From Lachnospiraceae bacterium (GTDB taxonomy: Bacteria > Bacillota > Clostridia > Lachnospirales > Lachnospiraceae), in assembly GCA_021205045.1 (NCBI GenBank), contig JAJPYH010000187.1:1-27564 (forward strand): a DNA stretch of 27,564 bases, read 5' to 3'. The notes under the pieces were generated by a model. That model ran no database searches, had not been told where the DNA came from, and saw only the letters and a program-made list of their open reading frames with translations. Each line of letters begins with the position of its first letter. The first letter of the stretch is position 1. Made by a program: the position numbers and the translations under genes. This document shows, one piece after another, positions 6,833 to 13,894 of this stretch.

Positions 6833-8878
6833 ATGAGGAAAATGGCAAAAATCATAGGAGTAGTGCTTCTGCTGGGCGTGATTGCGGGCGGCGTGCTGTT
6901 CTGTGTCCTGTTCGGCGATCAGATCGGCTCCGGAAATATATCAGGAGATTCACAGAGTACGGTGGCGGAGGCAGACAGTGCGGATACCGCAGGGAATGCC
7001 GCGTCTTCCGAAGCTGATGGGACGGTGGAAGCGCGGGCGGACATCTCCACCTTAACCCCGGATGAGGACAATCAGACGCAGATTGTTTTTTCGGGAAATA
7101 CGATTACCGTGGATGGCTCCGGGGCCTCTGCCTCTGACAGCGTTGTGACCATCAGCGACGGGGGAACCTACTCTGTCAGCGGCTCCATGGAAAACGGACA
7201 GATTTACGTGGGCGCGGGCGGCAGCGATGAGGTGATTATCATCTTAAACGGGCTGACTCTTTCTCATGAGGAGGAGTCGGTGATTTACGTGGAAAACGCA
7301 GGGCAGACCCAGCTGATTCTGGCGGAAGGGACAGTGAACACCCTTCAGAGCGGCACCGCGGTGGAGATCAGCGCTCTGGAGGAGGGGGCGGACGATGACG
7401 CCAGCGGCGGCGCCGTTTATGCAAGGGATGACCTCTCCATTTCGGGGGAGGGCATACTGGTGAGCTATGGATACATCAACAACGGAATTCAGACCACCAA
7501 TAACCTGCTGATTGACAGCGGCACCTATCAGGTGACGGCACTGGGCAACGGAATCAAGGGAAAGGATTCTGTGACCATTACCGGCGGTTTATTCACCATC
7601 ACGGCGGGCGGGGACGGCGTCAAGTCCAATGATACCTCAGGTGATAATTACGGCGTTGTGACCATCAGCGGCGGTACCTTTGTCATGGAGGTTTACGGGG
7701 ATGGGGTTCAGGCGGAGACGATGCTGACCATCAGCGGCGGCAGCTTTGACATTGTCACCGGGGGCGGCAGCAGCGAGGCCACTTATTCCTCCTCCGAGAA
7801 CTGGCGGGTGTACGGCTCCAACTGGGATATGTCCGACGAGACGGACAGCAGCGCCAAGGCGCTGAAAGGCGGCACGAAGGTGACTGTCAGCGGCGGCAGC
7901 TTTACCATCGATTCCTATGATGACGCGGTGCATTCCAACGGCTCCGTGGTGATCACCGGCGGCACCTTTGAGATTGCCTCCGGAGATGATGGGATCCATG
8001 GGGATGCTTCCCTGGAAATCAGCGGCGGTACGATCAATATTTCCGACTGTTACGAGGGATTGGAAGCCAATCAGATTTCCATTTCCGGCGGAGATATCAC
8101 ACTGACGGCCTATGATGACGGTCTGAACGCCAACGGCGGGAGCACTGCCAGCGGTTTTGGCATGGGCGGGCAGAATTCTTCCGCTTCTTCCACTTCTGAT
8201 GATTTTCCAACGCTGCGAATCACAGACGGCAGCATTGTTGTCAATGCGGGCGGCGACGGCCTGGATTCCAACGGCGACATTATCATTGAAGGCGGCCTGG
8301 TGATTGTGAACGGCCCCACGGACAGTCAGAACGGGGCCATTGACTCCGGCTCTGAATACGGCGGCACCTGCACCATCAGCGGCGGTACTCTGCTGGCGTT
8401 GGGAAGCTCTGGTATGGCGGAGGGATTTGCTTCCTCCTCAGAGCAGTGTTCCTTTATGGTGACCATGACAGCCTCCTTCTCCGCGGGAGATGGGCTGACT
8501 GTCACGGATTCCGGCGGTAATGTCATTTATCAGTATACGATTACCAAGAGCGGCTCCTCGGTGGTATTCAGTTCCCCGGATCTGACGCTGGGGGCGACCT
8601 ACACTCTGACAGTGGGAAGTCAGAGCGTGGAGGTTACCTTAAACTCTGTATCCACCACTACCAGAGGCGGCAGCCAGACGACGACCACTCCCGGCGGCCA
8701 GACCACTACGACTCCGGATCAGTCCGGGAACCAGACGACGACTCCCGACCAGTCGGGGGATCAGACAACCACTCCTGATCAGTCCGGACAGCAGGATTCG
8801 TCCACGCAGATCACGCCGGGCCAGGGCAACATGGGCGGCGGCCAGGGAGGCGGTATGGGCGGCAGAGGCGGCCGGTAG
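6833..8878 (+). CDS. secreted/anchored beta-helix carbohydrate-binding protein, Cthe_2159-like
   Basis: A 681-residue protein. Residues 4-28 form a hydrophobic signal or anchor after MRKMAK, followed by an acidic Ser/Ala linker (to about residue 70). The main body (about 75-560) is a series of short beta-helix turns with recurring SISGGxFxI and GDGV/DDGI/DDAV motifs, as in the Cthe_2159 family, whose founding member binds polygalacturonate/cellulose and calcium. The tail from residue 603 is low complexity (Thr/Pro/Gln repeats, then Gly-rich). No LPXTG sorting signal and no C-terminal membrane anchor were found, so attachment would be by the N-terminal helix or the protein is released. AGGAG lies 12 nt before the ATG. 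It is probably in the VTC/DUF4956 operon. The CotH-type kinase often present in this cluster is absent. Confidence 0.85.
   Translation: MRKMAKIIGVVLLLGVIAGGVLFCVLFGDQIGSGNISGDSQSTVAEADSADTAGNAASSEADGTVEARADISTLTPDEDNQTQIVFSGNTITVDGSGASASDSVVTISDGGTYSVSGSMENGQIYVGAGGSDEVIIILNGLTLSHEEESVIYVENAGQTQLILAEGTVNTLQSGTAVEISALEEGADDDASGGAVYARDDLSISGEGILVSYGYINNGIQTTNNLLIDSGTYQVTALGNGIKGKDSVTITGGLFTITAGGDGVKSNDTSGDNYGVVTISGGTFVMEVYGDGVQAETMLTISGGSFDIVTGGGSSEATYSSSENWRVYGSNWDMSDETDSSAKALKGGTKVTVSGGSFTIDSYDDAVHSNGSVVITGGTFEIASGDDGIHGDASLEISGGTINISDCYEGLEANQISISGGDITLTAYDDGLNANGGSTASGFGMGGQNSSASSTSDDFPTLRITDGSIVVNAGGDGLDSNGDIIIEGGLVIVNGPTDSQNGAIDSGSEYGGTCTISGGTLLALGSSGMAEGFASSSEQCSFMVTMTASFSAGDGLTVTDSGGNVIYQYTITKSGSSVVFSSPDLTLGATYTLTVGSQSVEVTLNSVSTTTRGGSQTTTTPGGQTTTTPDQSGNQTTTPDQSGDQTTTPDQSGQQDSSTQITPGQGNMGGGQGGGMGGRGGR
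8639..8875 (+). repeat. low-complexity Thr/Pro/Gln and Gly-rich tail coding repeat
   Basis: Three near-identical nonapeptides of the form QTTTPDQSG occur in tandem (about 8699-8790), followed by a Gly-rich end rich in GG and MGG. Extended and flexible, this tail is of the kind used as a cell-wall spacer. Repeat number probably varies among strains. Confidence 0.8.
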
Positions 8879-8885
8879 GTCACCC

Positions 8886-8914
8886 TTGACATTCAGAACT
8901 AATAATTCTATAAT
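8886..8914 (+). promoter_or_regulatory. perfect consensus sigma-A promoter of hipBA
   Basis: TTGACA (8886-8891), a 17-bp spacer and TATAAT (8909-8914): both boxes and the spacing are exact consensus. The -35 starts 8 bp after the stop of the preceding gene. Predicted transcription start is about 8921, giving a leader of about 147 nt before the HipB ATG. Confidence 0.92.
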
Positions 8915-8923
8915 CAAAAAATA

Positions 8924-9049
8924 GCCGATCGGCATATTCCATAAAAAGAAGGAACAAATAAAGCCGATCGGCATTTTTGACGGTATAGGAGTTTAAATAA
9001 AGCCGATCGGCATTTTTGATAGCATGAGGCTTAAATAAAGCCGATCAGA
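8924..9049 (+). promoter_or_regulatory. four phased palindromic operators in the hipBA leader
   Basis: GCCGATCGGC occurs at 8924-8933, 8963-8972 and 9002-9011; a partly degenerate copy GCCGATCAGA is at 9040-9049. Centre-to-centre spacings are 39, 39 and 38 bp. Copies 2 and 3 share a 25-bp unit (AAATAAA before the palindrome and ATTTTTGA after it). Copies 1 and 4 keep only part of the flanks. All lie downstream of the promoter, and the fourth ends about 6 bp before the AGGAG of hipB. These are probably HipB binding sites: canonical hipBA operons also carry several HipB operators, but around the promoter. Confidence 0.8.
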
Positions 9050-9067
9050 AAAATCAGGAGAATATTT

Positions 9068-9283
9068 ATGAAAATAGCAGACGCAAAATCCTTTGGAGAA
9101 ACCATCCGCAAAAGACGGAAGGCACTGCATTATACACAGGCTTACCTTTCCGAATGTACAGGCCTGAGCATCACCTTTATTTCAGATCTCGAGAAAGGGA
9201 AACCCAGCATTCAGCTTGAAAAAGCAATTCAGGTAGTAAATATACTGGGGATGGATCTTCTGATAGAGAAACGGGGGGATTAG
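9068..9283 (+). CDS. hipB: HipB-like antitoxin, XRE-family HTH regulator
   Basis: A 71-residue protein that is almost entirely one helix-turn-helix of the Cro/CI (HTH_3) type: GETIRKRRKALHYTQAYLSE, then TGLSITFISDLEKGKPSIQLEKAIQV with the recognition helix near residues 34-44. In hipBA modules the antitoxin binds HipA, holding it inactive, and represses the operon. This one is shorter than E. coli HipB (88 aa) and ends soon after the dimerisation strand (MDLLIEKRGD), so a long C-terminal tail is absent. AGGAG (9056-9060) is 7 nt before ATG. The stop is one base from the hipA start, so the two are co-translated. Confidence 0.9.
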   Translation: MKIADAKSFGETIRKRRKALHYTQAYLSECTGLSITFISDLEKGKPSIQLEKAIQVVNILGMDLLIEKRGD

Positions 9284-9284
9284 G

Positions 9285-10577
9285 ATGAGGGAATTATCAG
9301 TGTGGATGGAAATCAAAGGTATGCCCGTATATATTGGCAAAATTACCGGGCGTGACAGCGGCGATGCCTGTTTTTCTTACTCGGATGATTACAGAGGCAG
9401 ATCTGACAGCCGCCCGGTGTCACTCAGTCTGCCATTAGAAGAAGGAGCATTCTCTCCGAAACGGACAAAAAATTATTTTGAAGGGCTGCTGCCGGAAGGG
9501 TACACGAGGAAATGCGTTGCACAGAGGCTTCGTGCCGACGAAGAGGATTATTTGTCTATTTTGGCGGCATTGGGAAAAGAGTGTCTCGGCGCGGTAAAAA
9601 TACTGGAGGAGGGAGTGGACGAGGATGTGCCGGAATATCGTCTCCTGTCCCCACAGGAGGTTGAAGATCTTGCACGGGAGGGAGCGACCGAATCCGCCAC
9701 GATTGTGACAAAATCACATTTGTCCCTGACAGGAGCTTCGGGAAAGGTAGGATTATATTATGATGAGCCTGATAAGCGATGGTATCTTCCTATTGGAGAT
9801 GCTCCCAGCACGCACATTGTAAAACAGAGTCATGTACGATTAAATCGGATTGTGGCGAATGAACAGCTCTGTCTCCTGACAGCGAAGCATCTCGGCATCA
9901 GTATCCCGGACAGCTTTATCCTGGATCTGTCCGGAACAGGGAAAAAACCCGGCGAGAAAGATGTCCTTTTTGCAACCAGAAGATTCGACAGGGTCTGGAA
10001 GGATTCCGGCAGAAAGTTGGATGGGCTGCCTGTTCCTCTCCGGCTCCATCAGGAGGATTTCGCCCAGGCGCTGGGGATCGCGGCAGCGCATAAATACGAA
10101 AAGGGCAATGAGGATTATATGGCAAAAATATTTCGTCTGCTGAGCCTGTATTCCGCGAATCCGCTGGAAGATCAGTTTCGACTGTGGGATATCTGCGTGT
10201 TCAATTATCTTATTGGCAATACAGATAATCACATCAAAAATCTGTCGCTGTTGTACAGCACCGACCTGCGGAATATACGGCTTGCTCCGGCCTATGATAT
10301 CGTAAGCACCGCAGTTTATGACAGTAGCAGTGAGAACATGGCATTTGGAATTGGTGGAGAGCGCAATTTATATTCCCTTTCCAGAACATCCTTCGAACGG
10401 GCAGCCAGGGATGTCGGACTTGGGGTCAGGATGGCGATGAGGCGGTTTGATACCATGGTTTCCGGGTTTGAGGAAGCATTGAGCCTTGCGTGCGGAACCC
10501 TTGAAGCGCAGGGATTTGAAGAAGCGGGACGGATCCGGGAAGAAATCATGAACCGCGGGGGAATTGGGAAATGCTGA
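9285..10577 (+). CDS. hipA: HipA-like serine/threonine kinase toxin
   Basis: A full-length 430-residue HipA. In E. coli HipA phosphorylates glutamyl-tRNA synthetase and causes growth arrest and persistence; targets of other HipA proteins differ. N-subdomain 1 (residues 1-110) has the family signature LSLPLEEG and YFEGLLPEG. The P-loop region SLTGASGK (147-154) contains the Ser equivalent to the regulatory autophosphorylation site. HIVKQSH (177-183) supplies the ATP-binding Lys, NTDNHIKN (312-319) the catalytic Asp314, and APAYDIVST the metal-binding Asp338. All key residues are present, so it should be an active kinase. It follows hipB by one base and has no other partner. The gene converges with the rhomboid gene. 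The cellular target is unknown. Confidence 0.93.
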   Translation: MRELSVWMEIKGMPVYIGKITGRDSGDACFSYSDDYRGRSDSRPVSLSLPLEEGAFSPKRTKNYFEGLLPEGYTRKCVAQRLRADEEDYLSILAALGKECLGAVKILEEGVDEDVPEYRLLSPQEVEDLAREGATESATIVTKSHLSLTGASGKVGLYYDEPDKRWYLPIGDAPSTHIVKQSHVRLNRIVANEQLCLLTAKHLGISIPDSFILDLSGTGKKPGEKDVLFATRRFDRVWKDSGRKLDGLPVPLRLHQEDFAQALGIAAAHKYEKGNEDYMAKIFRLLSLYSANPLEDQFRLWDICVFNYLIGNTDNHIKNLSLLYSTDLRNIRLAPAYDIVSTAVYDSSSENMAFGIGGERNLYSLSRTSFERAARDVGLGVRMAMRRFDTMVSGFEEALSLACGTLEAQGFEEAGRIREEIMNRGGIGKC

Positions 10578-10648
10578 TTTTCAGGGAAAGGCAATCCGAG
10601 TATCTTTGCGGTAAGAAAAGCAAATAACATAGATTGAAAAGAGGACAC

Positions 10649-10684
10649 GCTGTCTGTTCAGAAAAGATTGGACAGCAGTTTTCG
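10649..10684. terminator. weak hairpin between convergent hipA and rhomboid genes
   Basis: GCTGTC (10649-10654) pairs with GACAGC (10671-10676), with possible GU pairs inside, and is followed by AGTTTTCG on the plus strand. On the minus strand a CTCTTTTC stretch follows the stem. It may end both genes, but the stem is short and the loop long. Confidence 0.35.
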
Positions 10685-10700
10685 TTACCAGGGCAAGTGT

Positions 10701-11315
10701 TCAGTCTGGCGAATCTGAGGTATGGCCGGGAAGCCATCCCGTCAATACCATGCCGGTGCCAATCAGGATCCCCGCGATAAATCCGAAGCAGTGGACCAGA
10801 AAGGCAGTGACGCTGCTGTTGGCAAACACAAAATACACCGCCACGATGACAAAATCCGGTCTGTACCATTTGAAGCGGAATTGATCCGGAAACCGAAGAT
10901 AACACACCAGCAGACACGCGATCAGGGCAAAGACCCCGCTTGACGCGCCGATATCATAAATCAGGTCGGAAGTTACAACGGCATAAGCAGTTTCCGAGAG
11001 AATGCCGCAGGACAGAAACAGGAACAGCGTTTTTCCTCTCCCTGAAAAGGGGGTGAGCAGAGAACTCACAGAGAGCAGAGCCAGACAATTACCGACCAGG
11101 TGCCTGAGGCTGTAGTGGCAGAACAGGCAGGTGATGAAGCGGTAATATTCCCCATTCAGGTAGCTCATGCCGGTGGCGCCAAAGAGAAGGTACGCATTTT
11201 CTGTACCGGGATATGCAATATAAATCAGAATAAATAAGAGCACAAGGCCGATCGCGGTTATATTGCGGTTGGCCCATTTTATTACCTTTTCAGCCCGGTT
11301 TCCGTGATTTGTCAT
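10701..11315 (-). CDS. rhomboid-family intramembrane serine protease
   Basis: A 204-residue six-TM protein. It carries the rhomboid signature residues: RHLVGN with the H-x-x-x-N pair (His72, Asn76) in TM2, GASSG with the catalytic Ser126 in TM4, and VHCFGFIAG with the catalytic His175 in TM6. The family cleaves membrane proteins within or near the bilayer. There is no extra soluble domain, so this is a minimal GlpG-like core. It starts 10 bp after the stop of the TetR gene; its ribosome binding site (AAAGGA) lies in the end of that gene, so both are co-transcribed. A role in processing a membrane protein of the divergent ABC/lipid operon is possible but only inferred. Substrate unknown. Confidence 0.92.
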   Translation of the reverse strand: MTNHGNRAEKVIKWANRNITAIGLVLLFILIYIAYPGTENAYLLFGATGMSYLNGEYYRFITCLFCHYSLRHLVGNCLALLSVSSLLTPFSGRGKTLFLFLSCGILSETAYAVVTSDLIYDIGASSGVFALIACLLVCYLRFPDQFRFKWYRPDFVIVAVYFVFANSSVTAFLVHCFGFIAGILIGTGMVLTGWLPGHTSDSPD

Positions 11316-11325
11316 TGGCTTGAAA

Positions 11326-11916
11326 TCAATCCTTTCTGAAAGATTTTGACGTTGAGGGAATGTAGGCGGACAATCCGCGCAGCACCAGGGCCTGCATCAT
11401 TTGGCTGAATTCCTCGGTATCGATATCTTTGCCCCGCTCATTCCACTGCTGTAAAAGTCCGAACATGGCGGAACTGACAAAGCCGATCAGGTAGTCAAAA
11501 TTGGGGGTATCCGTTGAAATCGGGATATGAGGCAGCACAAGAGGAACCAGCTCCGTTTTGATGGTCGGCAGAAACCCGGGATCTCCGTTTGGCCCCATCA
11601 GGATATACATTTTCTCATTCATGGCCGCAAATATAATGGAAAATAAATTCGTCTGAAACAGATTTCCTGACGCTGAATCCTCAGGCAGTATCCGGAGAAT
11701 GGTCTGTCTGGTCTCTTCCAGCAATTCTTTTTCCGCATAGGATAACAGGTCGTCCGTATCCGTAAAATATTCATAGAAGGTGCTGCGGTTATATCCTGCG
11801 CGCCTTGTAAGCTCATTGACGGTAATCTTGCGGATGGGCTTCTCCTGCGCAAGCGCCCAGAAAGCGTCCACGAATCTCCGGCGTGTTCTGTCTGTGATTT
11901 CCAGCTGTTTCTTCAT
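11326..11916 (-). CDS. TetR/AcrR-family transcriptional regulator
   Basis: A 196-residue regulator. The N-terminal helix-turn-helix spans residues 10-55: TVNELTRRAGYNRSTFYEYF is the typical TetR recognition region. The C-terminal half is an all-helical ligand/dimerisation domain without recognisable relatives. AGGAGGGG lies just before the ATG. It is divergent from the ABC exporter operon, and a 23-bp palindrome on that operon's start site plus a half-site near its own start suit a repressor of both. In this family a small molecule, often a substrate of the exporter, releases the DNA. The inducer is unknown. Confidence 0.92.
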   Translation of the reverse strand: MKKQLEITDRTRRRFVDAFWALAQEKPIRKITVNELTRRAGYNRSTFYEYFTDTDDLLSYAEKELLEETRQTILRILPEDSASGNLFQTNLFSIIFAAMNEKMYILMGPNGDPGFLPTIKTELVPLVLPHIPISTDTPNFDYLIGFVSSAMFGLLQQWNERGKDIDTEEFSQMMQALVLRGLSAYIPSTSKSFRKD

Positions 11917-11957
11917 CTTCCCCTCCTGTATTTTTAATAGGTGTGAATAGGAATCTT

Positions 11958-11967
11958 TTATCCAACA
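11958..11967 (-). promoter_or_regulatory. half-site of the TetR-type operator
   Basis: TTATCCAACA is the exact reverse complement of the right arm (TGTTGGATAA) of the main palindrome at 12020-12042. It lies 41 bp upstream of the tetR start codon, where it could allow autoregulation or looping. Only one arm is present. Confidence 0.5.
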
Positions 11968-11986
11968 AAAAAAAAATTATTGACGG

Positions 11987-12015
11987 TTGATGTTTCTGTC
12001 TCCCCTGCTTATAAT
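11987..12015 (+). promoter_or_regulatory. promoter of the ABC exporter operon
   Basis: TTGATG (11987-11992) and a perfect TATAAT (12010-12015) are separated by 17 bp. Predicted start is about 12022, inside the operator. AAGGAGG (12047-12053) follows 7 nt before the first ATG, so the leader is only about 40 nt. Confidence 0.88.
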
Positions 12016-12019
12016 ACCT

Positions 12020-12042
12020 TTATACAACAGGTTGTTGGATAA
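12020..12042. promoter_or_regulatory. 23-bp palindromic operator, probably for TetR
   Basis: TTATACAACA-GGT-TGTTGGATAA has 10-bp arms with a single mismatch and a 3-bp centre. It covers the predicted transcription start of the ABC operon and runs to about +21, ideal for repression. Its size is typical of TetR-family operators, and the divergent TetR gene is the obvious candidate binder. Confidence 0.82.
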
Positions 12043-12060
12043 TGTCAAGGAGGATTTTAA

Positions 12061-12993
12061 ATGCAGGTAATTTCAGTGGATCATCTGACAAAGGACTACG
12101 GCCACGGCCGCGGTGTGTTTGATGTATCGCTACAGGTAAAGGAGGGGGAGTGCTACGGGTTCCTTGGCCCAAACGGGGCGGGGAAAACTACCACAATCCG
12201 GCATCTGATGGGATTTTCCAGACCGGAGACGGGCTCCACGTCTATTTCCGGGATGGACAGCTGGGAGAACAGTGCAAAACTGAAAAATACAGTGGGCTAT
12301 CTGCCCGGAGAGGTCACGCTGCCGGCGGGGCTGTCCGGGACGGGCTTTCTGCGCATGATGGAGCAGATGCGCGGGGTGAAAAATGACAGCTATCTGAAAA
12401 TGCTTCTGGAGCGCTTTGATCTGGACCCTGATATCAGTATCAAGCAGATGAGTCTGGGTGTGAAGCGCAAGCTGGCCGTGGTCACGGCCTTTATGCATGA
12501 CCCGGAGATTCTGATTCTGGACGAGCCCACATCCGGGCTTGACCCGGTGATGCAGGAAACCTTTATTGAGTATGTCAAAGAGGAAAAGGAAAGGGGGAGG
12601 ACGATTTTTCTTTCTTCCCATATTTTTCATGAGGTGGACGCCACCTGCGACCGTATCGCCATCATCAGGGACGGAAAAATTGTCTCAGAGTTTCAGCCTG
12701 GAGAGCTGAAAGAGAAGCATGACCGGATTTACCGGGTGACCTTTGCGGATCAGGCGTCCTATGAGGCTTTTGTGAAGCAGCCTTTCCACTTTACATCTAA
12801 AAATGCGGGAAAGCTCCGGGCAAGGGTGCAGATGGAGGCAAACCGGGTCGGGGAGCTTTTTGACTGCCTTTCTGCATATCATGTAGCGGATTTCGTTGAG
12901 ATTCCCTTTACTCTGGAGGATTATTTCATGGAATTTTATGATACCGGTCATCATTTCGAGGGAGTGCAGTCCAGGCACTCCGGAAGGGAGTGA
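12061..12993 (+). CDS. ABC transporter ATP-binding protein (exporter type, first of two)
   Basis: A 310-residue nucleotide-binding subunit of a DrrA/CcmA-like ABC-2 exporter. Walker A GPNGAGKTT is near residue 35, the signature is degenerate (QMSLGVKRKL instead of LSGGQ), Walker B is ILILDEPTSGLDP and the switch His lies in SSHIFHE. The last 80 residues form an extra C-terminal domain as in bacitracin/daunorubicin-type exporters. It is the first gene after the TetR-controlled promoter. It is clearly a paralogue of the next gene, with the same layout including a motif near the start (LTKDYG), so the transporter may use an ATPase heterodimer. The substrate is unknown. Confidence 0.92.
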   Translation: MQVISVDHLTKDYGHGRGVFDVSLQVKEGECYGFLGPNGAGKTTTIRHLMGFSRPETGSTSISGMDSWENSAKLKNTVGYLPGEVTLPAGLSGTGFLRMMEQMRGVKNDSYLKMLLERFDLDPDISIKQMSLGVKRKLAVVTAFMHDPEILILDEPTSGLDPVMQETFIEYVKEEKERGRTIFLSSHIFHEVDATCDRIAIIRDGKIVSEFQPGELKEKHDRIYRVTFADQASYEAFVKQPFHFTSKNAGKLRARVQMEANRVGELFDCLSAYHVADFVEIPFTLEDYFMEFYDTGHHFEGVQSRHSGRE

Positions 12994-12997
12994 GGGC

Positions 12998-13894
12998 ATG
13001 AGCGAAAGTATGATTTGCGTTGAGAATCTGACGAAGGATTACGGACAGAATCGGGGCGTTTTTGATATTTCTCTGGATATTCAGGAGGGAGAGGTCTTCG
13101 GGTATCTGGGAACCAACGGCTCCGGCAAAACCACCACCATCCGCCAGATGATGGGCTTTATCAGGCCCAATTCCGGAACGGTGCGGGTCAACGGGCTCAA
13201 TCCATGGAAGCAGGCGCCGGAGGTGATGAAAAATGTCAGCTATATTCCCGGTGAAATCGCTTTTCCGGACTTGGCTACCGGCATTGACTTTTTCAAGGTG
13301 CAGGCGCAGTTCCTGGGAGTGAAGGACTTTACCTATATGAATCATCTGATTGACCTTCTGGGTCTGGATCCTTCCGCAAACCTGAAACGCATGAGTAAGG
13401 GCATGAAGCAGAAGACGGCCATTGTGGCGGCGCTCATGGGAGATAAGCCCATTCTGATTATGGATGAGCCAACCACCGGTCTGGATCCGCTGATGCGGGA
13501 GACCTTTCTGGAGTTAGTCCGGGAGGAAAAAAAGAAGGGCAGGACGATCTTCATGTCCAGCCATATTTTTGAGGAGATCGAGGATGTCTGCGACCGGGTC
13601 GCCATCATCGGAAACGGAAAAATACAGAGTGTTCTGAGTCTTTACGAGCTTCGGCGCAATACGCCGAGAATGTTTCGGATTACCTTTGGCTCAGAGGCGG
13701 AGGCCAGGGAGTACGCTGACAGGGTTGCCAATTCTGCTGTGGACGGAGCGGCGGTATCCTTTGGTGTGCCGGCATCGGAGACAGACCGGGTGATCAGGGC
13801 GGCGAAGGGCCTAAAGGTGATATCTGTGGATGAAACCCACGAGGATCTGGAGGAGTACTTTATGAATATATATCGGAAGGAGAACAGACAATGA
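12998..13894 (+). CDS. ABC transporter ATP-binding protein (second of two)
   Basis: A 298-residue paralogue of the preceding gene. Walker A is GTNGSGKTT, the signature RMSKGMKQKT is even further from LSGGQ, Walker B is ILIMDEPTTGLDP, and the switch His is in SSHIFEE. The start at 12998 is chosen over an in-frame ATG at 12896 because the longer form would overlap the upstream gene by about 100 bp, the family N-terminus fits here, and GGGAG/GAGG lie 4-10 nt upstream. It begins 4 bp after the first ATPase gene and overlaps the permease gene by 4 bp (ATGA), so expression is coupled. Confidence 0.92.
   Translation: MSESMICVENLTKDYGQNRGVFDISLDIQEGEVFGYLGTNGSGKTTTIRQMMGFIRPNSGTVRVNGLNPWKQAPEVMKNVSYIPGEIAFPDLATGIDFFKVQAQFLGVKDFTYMNHLIDLLGLDPSANLKRMSKGMKQKTAIVAALMGDKPILIMDEPTTGLDPLMRETFLELVREEKKKGRTIFMSSHIFEEIEDVCDRVAIIGNGKIQSVLSLYELRRNTPRMFRITFGSEAEAREYADRVANSAVDGAAVSFGVPASETDRVIRAAKGLKVISVDETHEDLEEYFMNIYRKENRQ

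Noticed and set aside
8924..9020. GCCGATCGGC-ATTTTT units as RNA terminators
   Set aside because: The RNA stem would have only 3 GC pairs around a 4-nt loop and an A-A mismatch, too weak. Even spacing and perfect DNA symmetry fit operators better.
12896..12997. 34-residue N-terminal extension of the second ABC ATPase
   Set aside because: It would overlap the first ATPase gene by about 100 bp; the ATG at 12998 has a good ribosome binding site and the normal family N-terminus.
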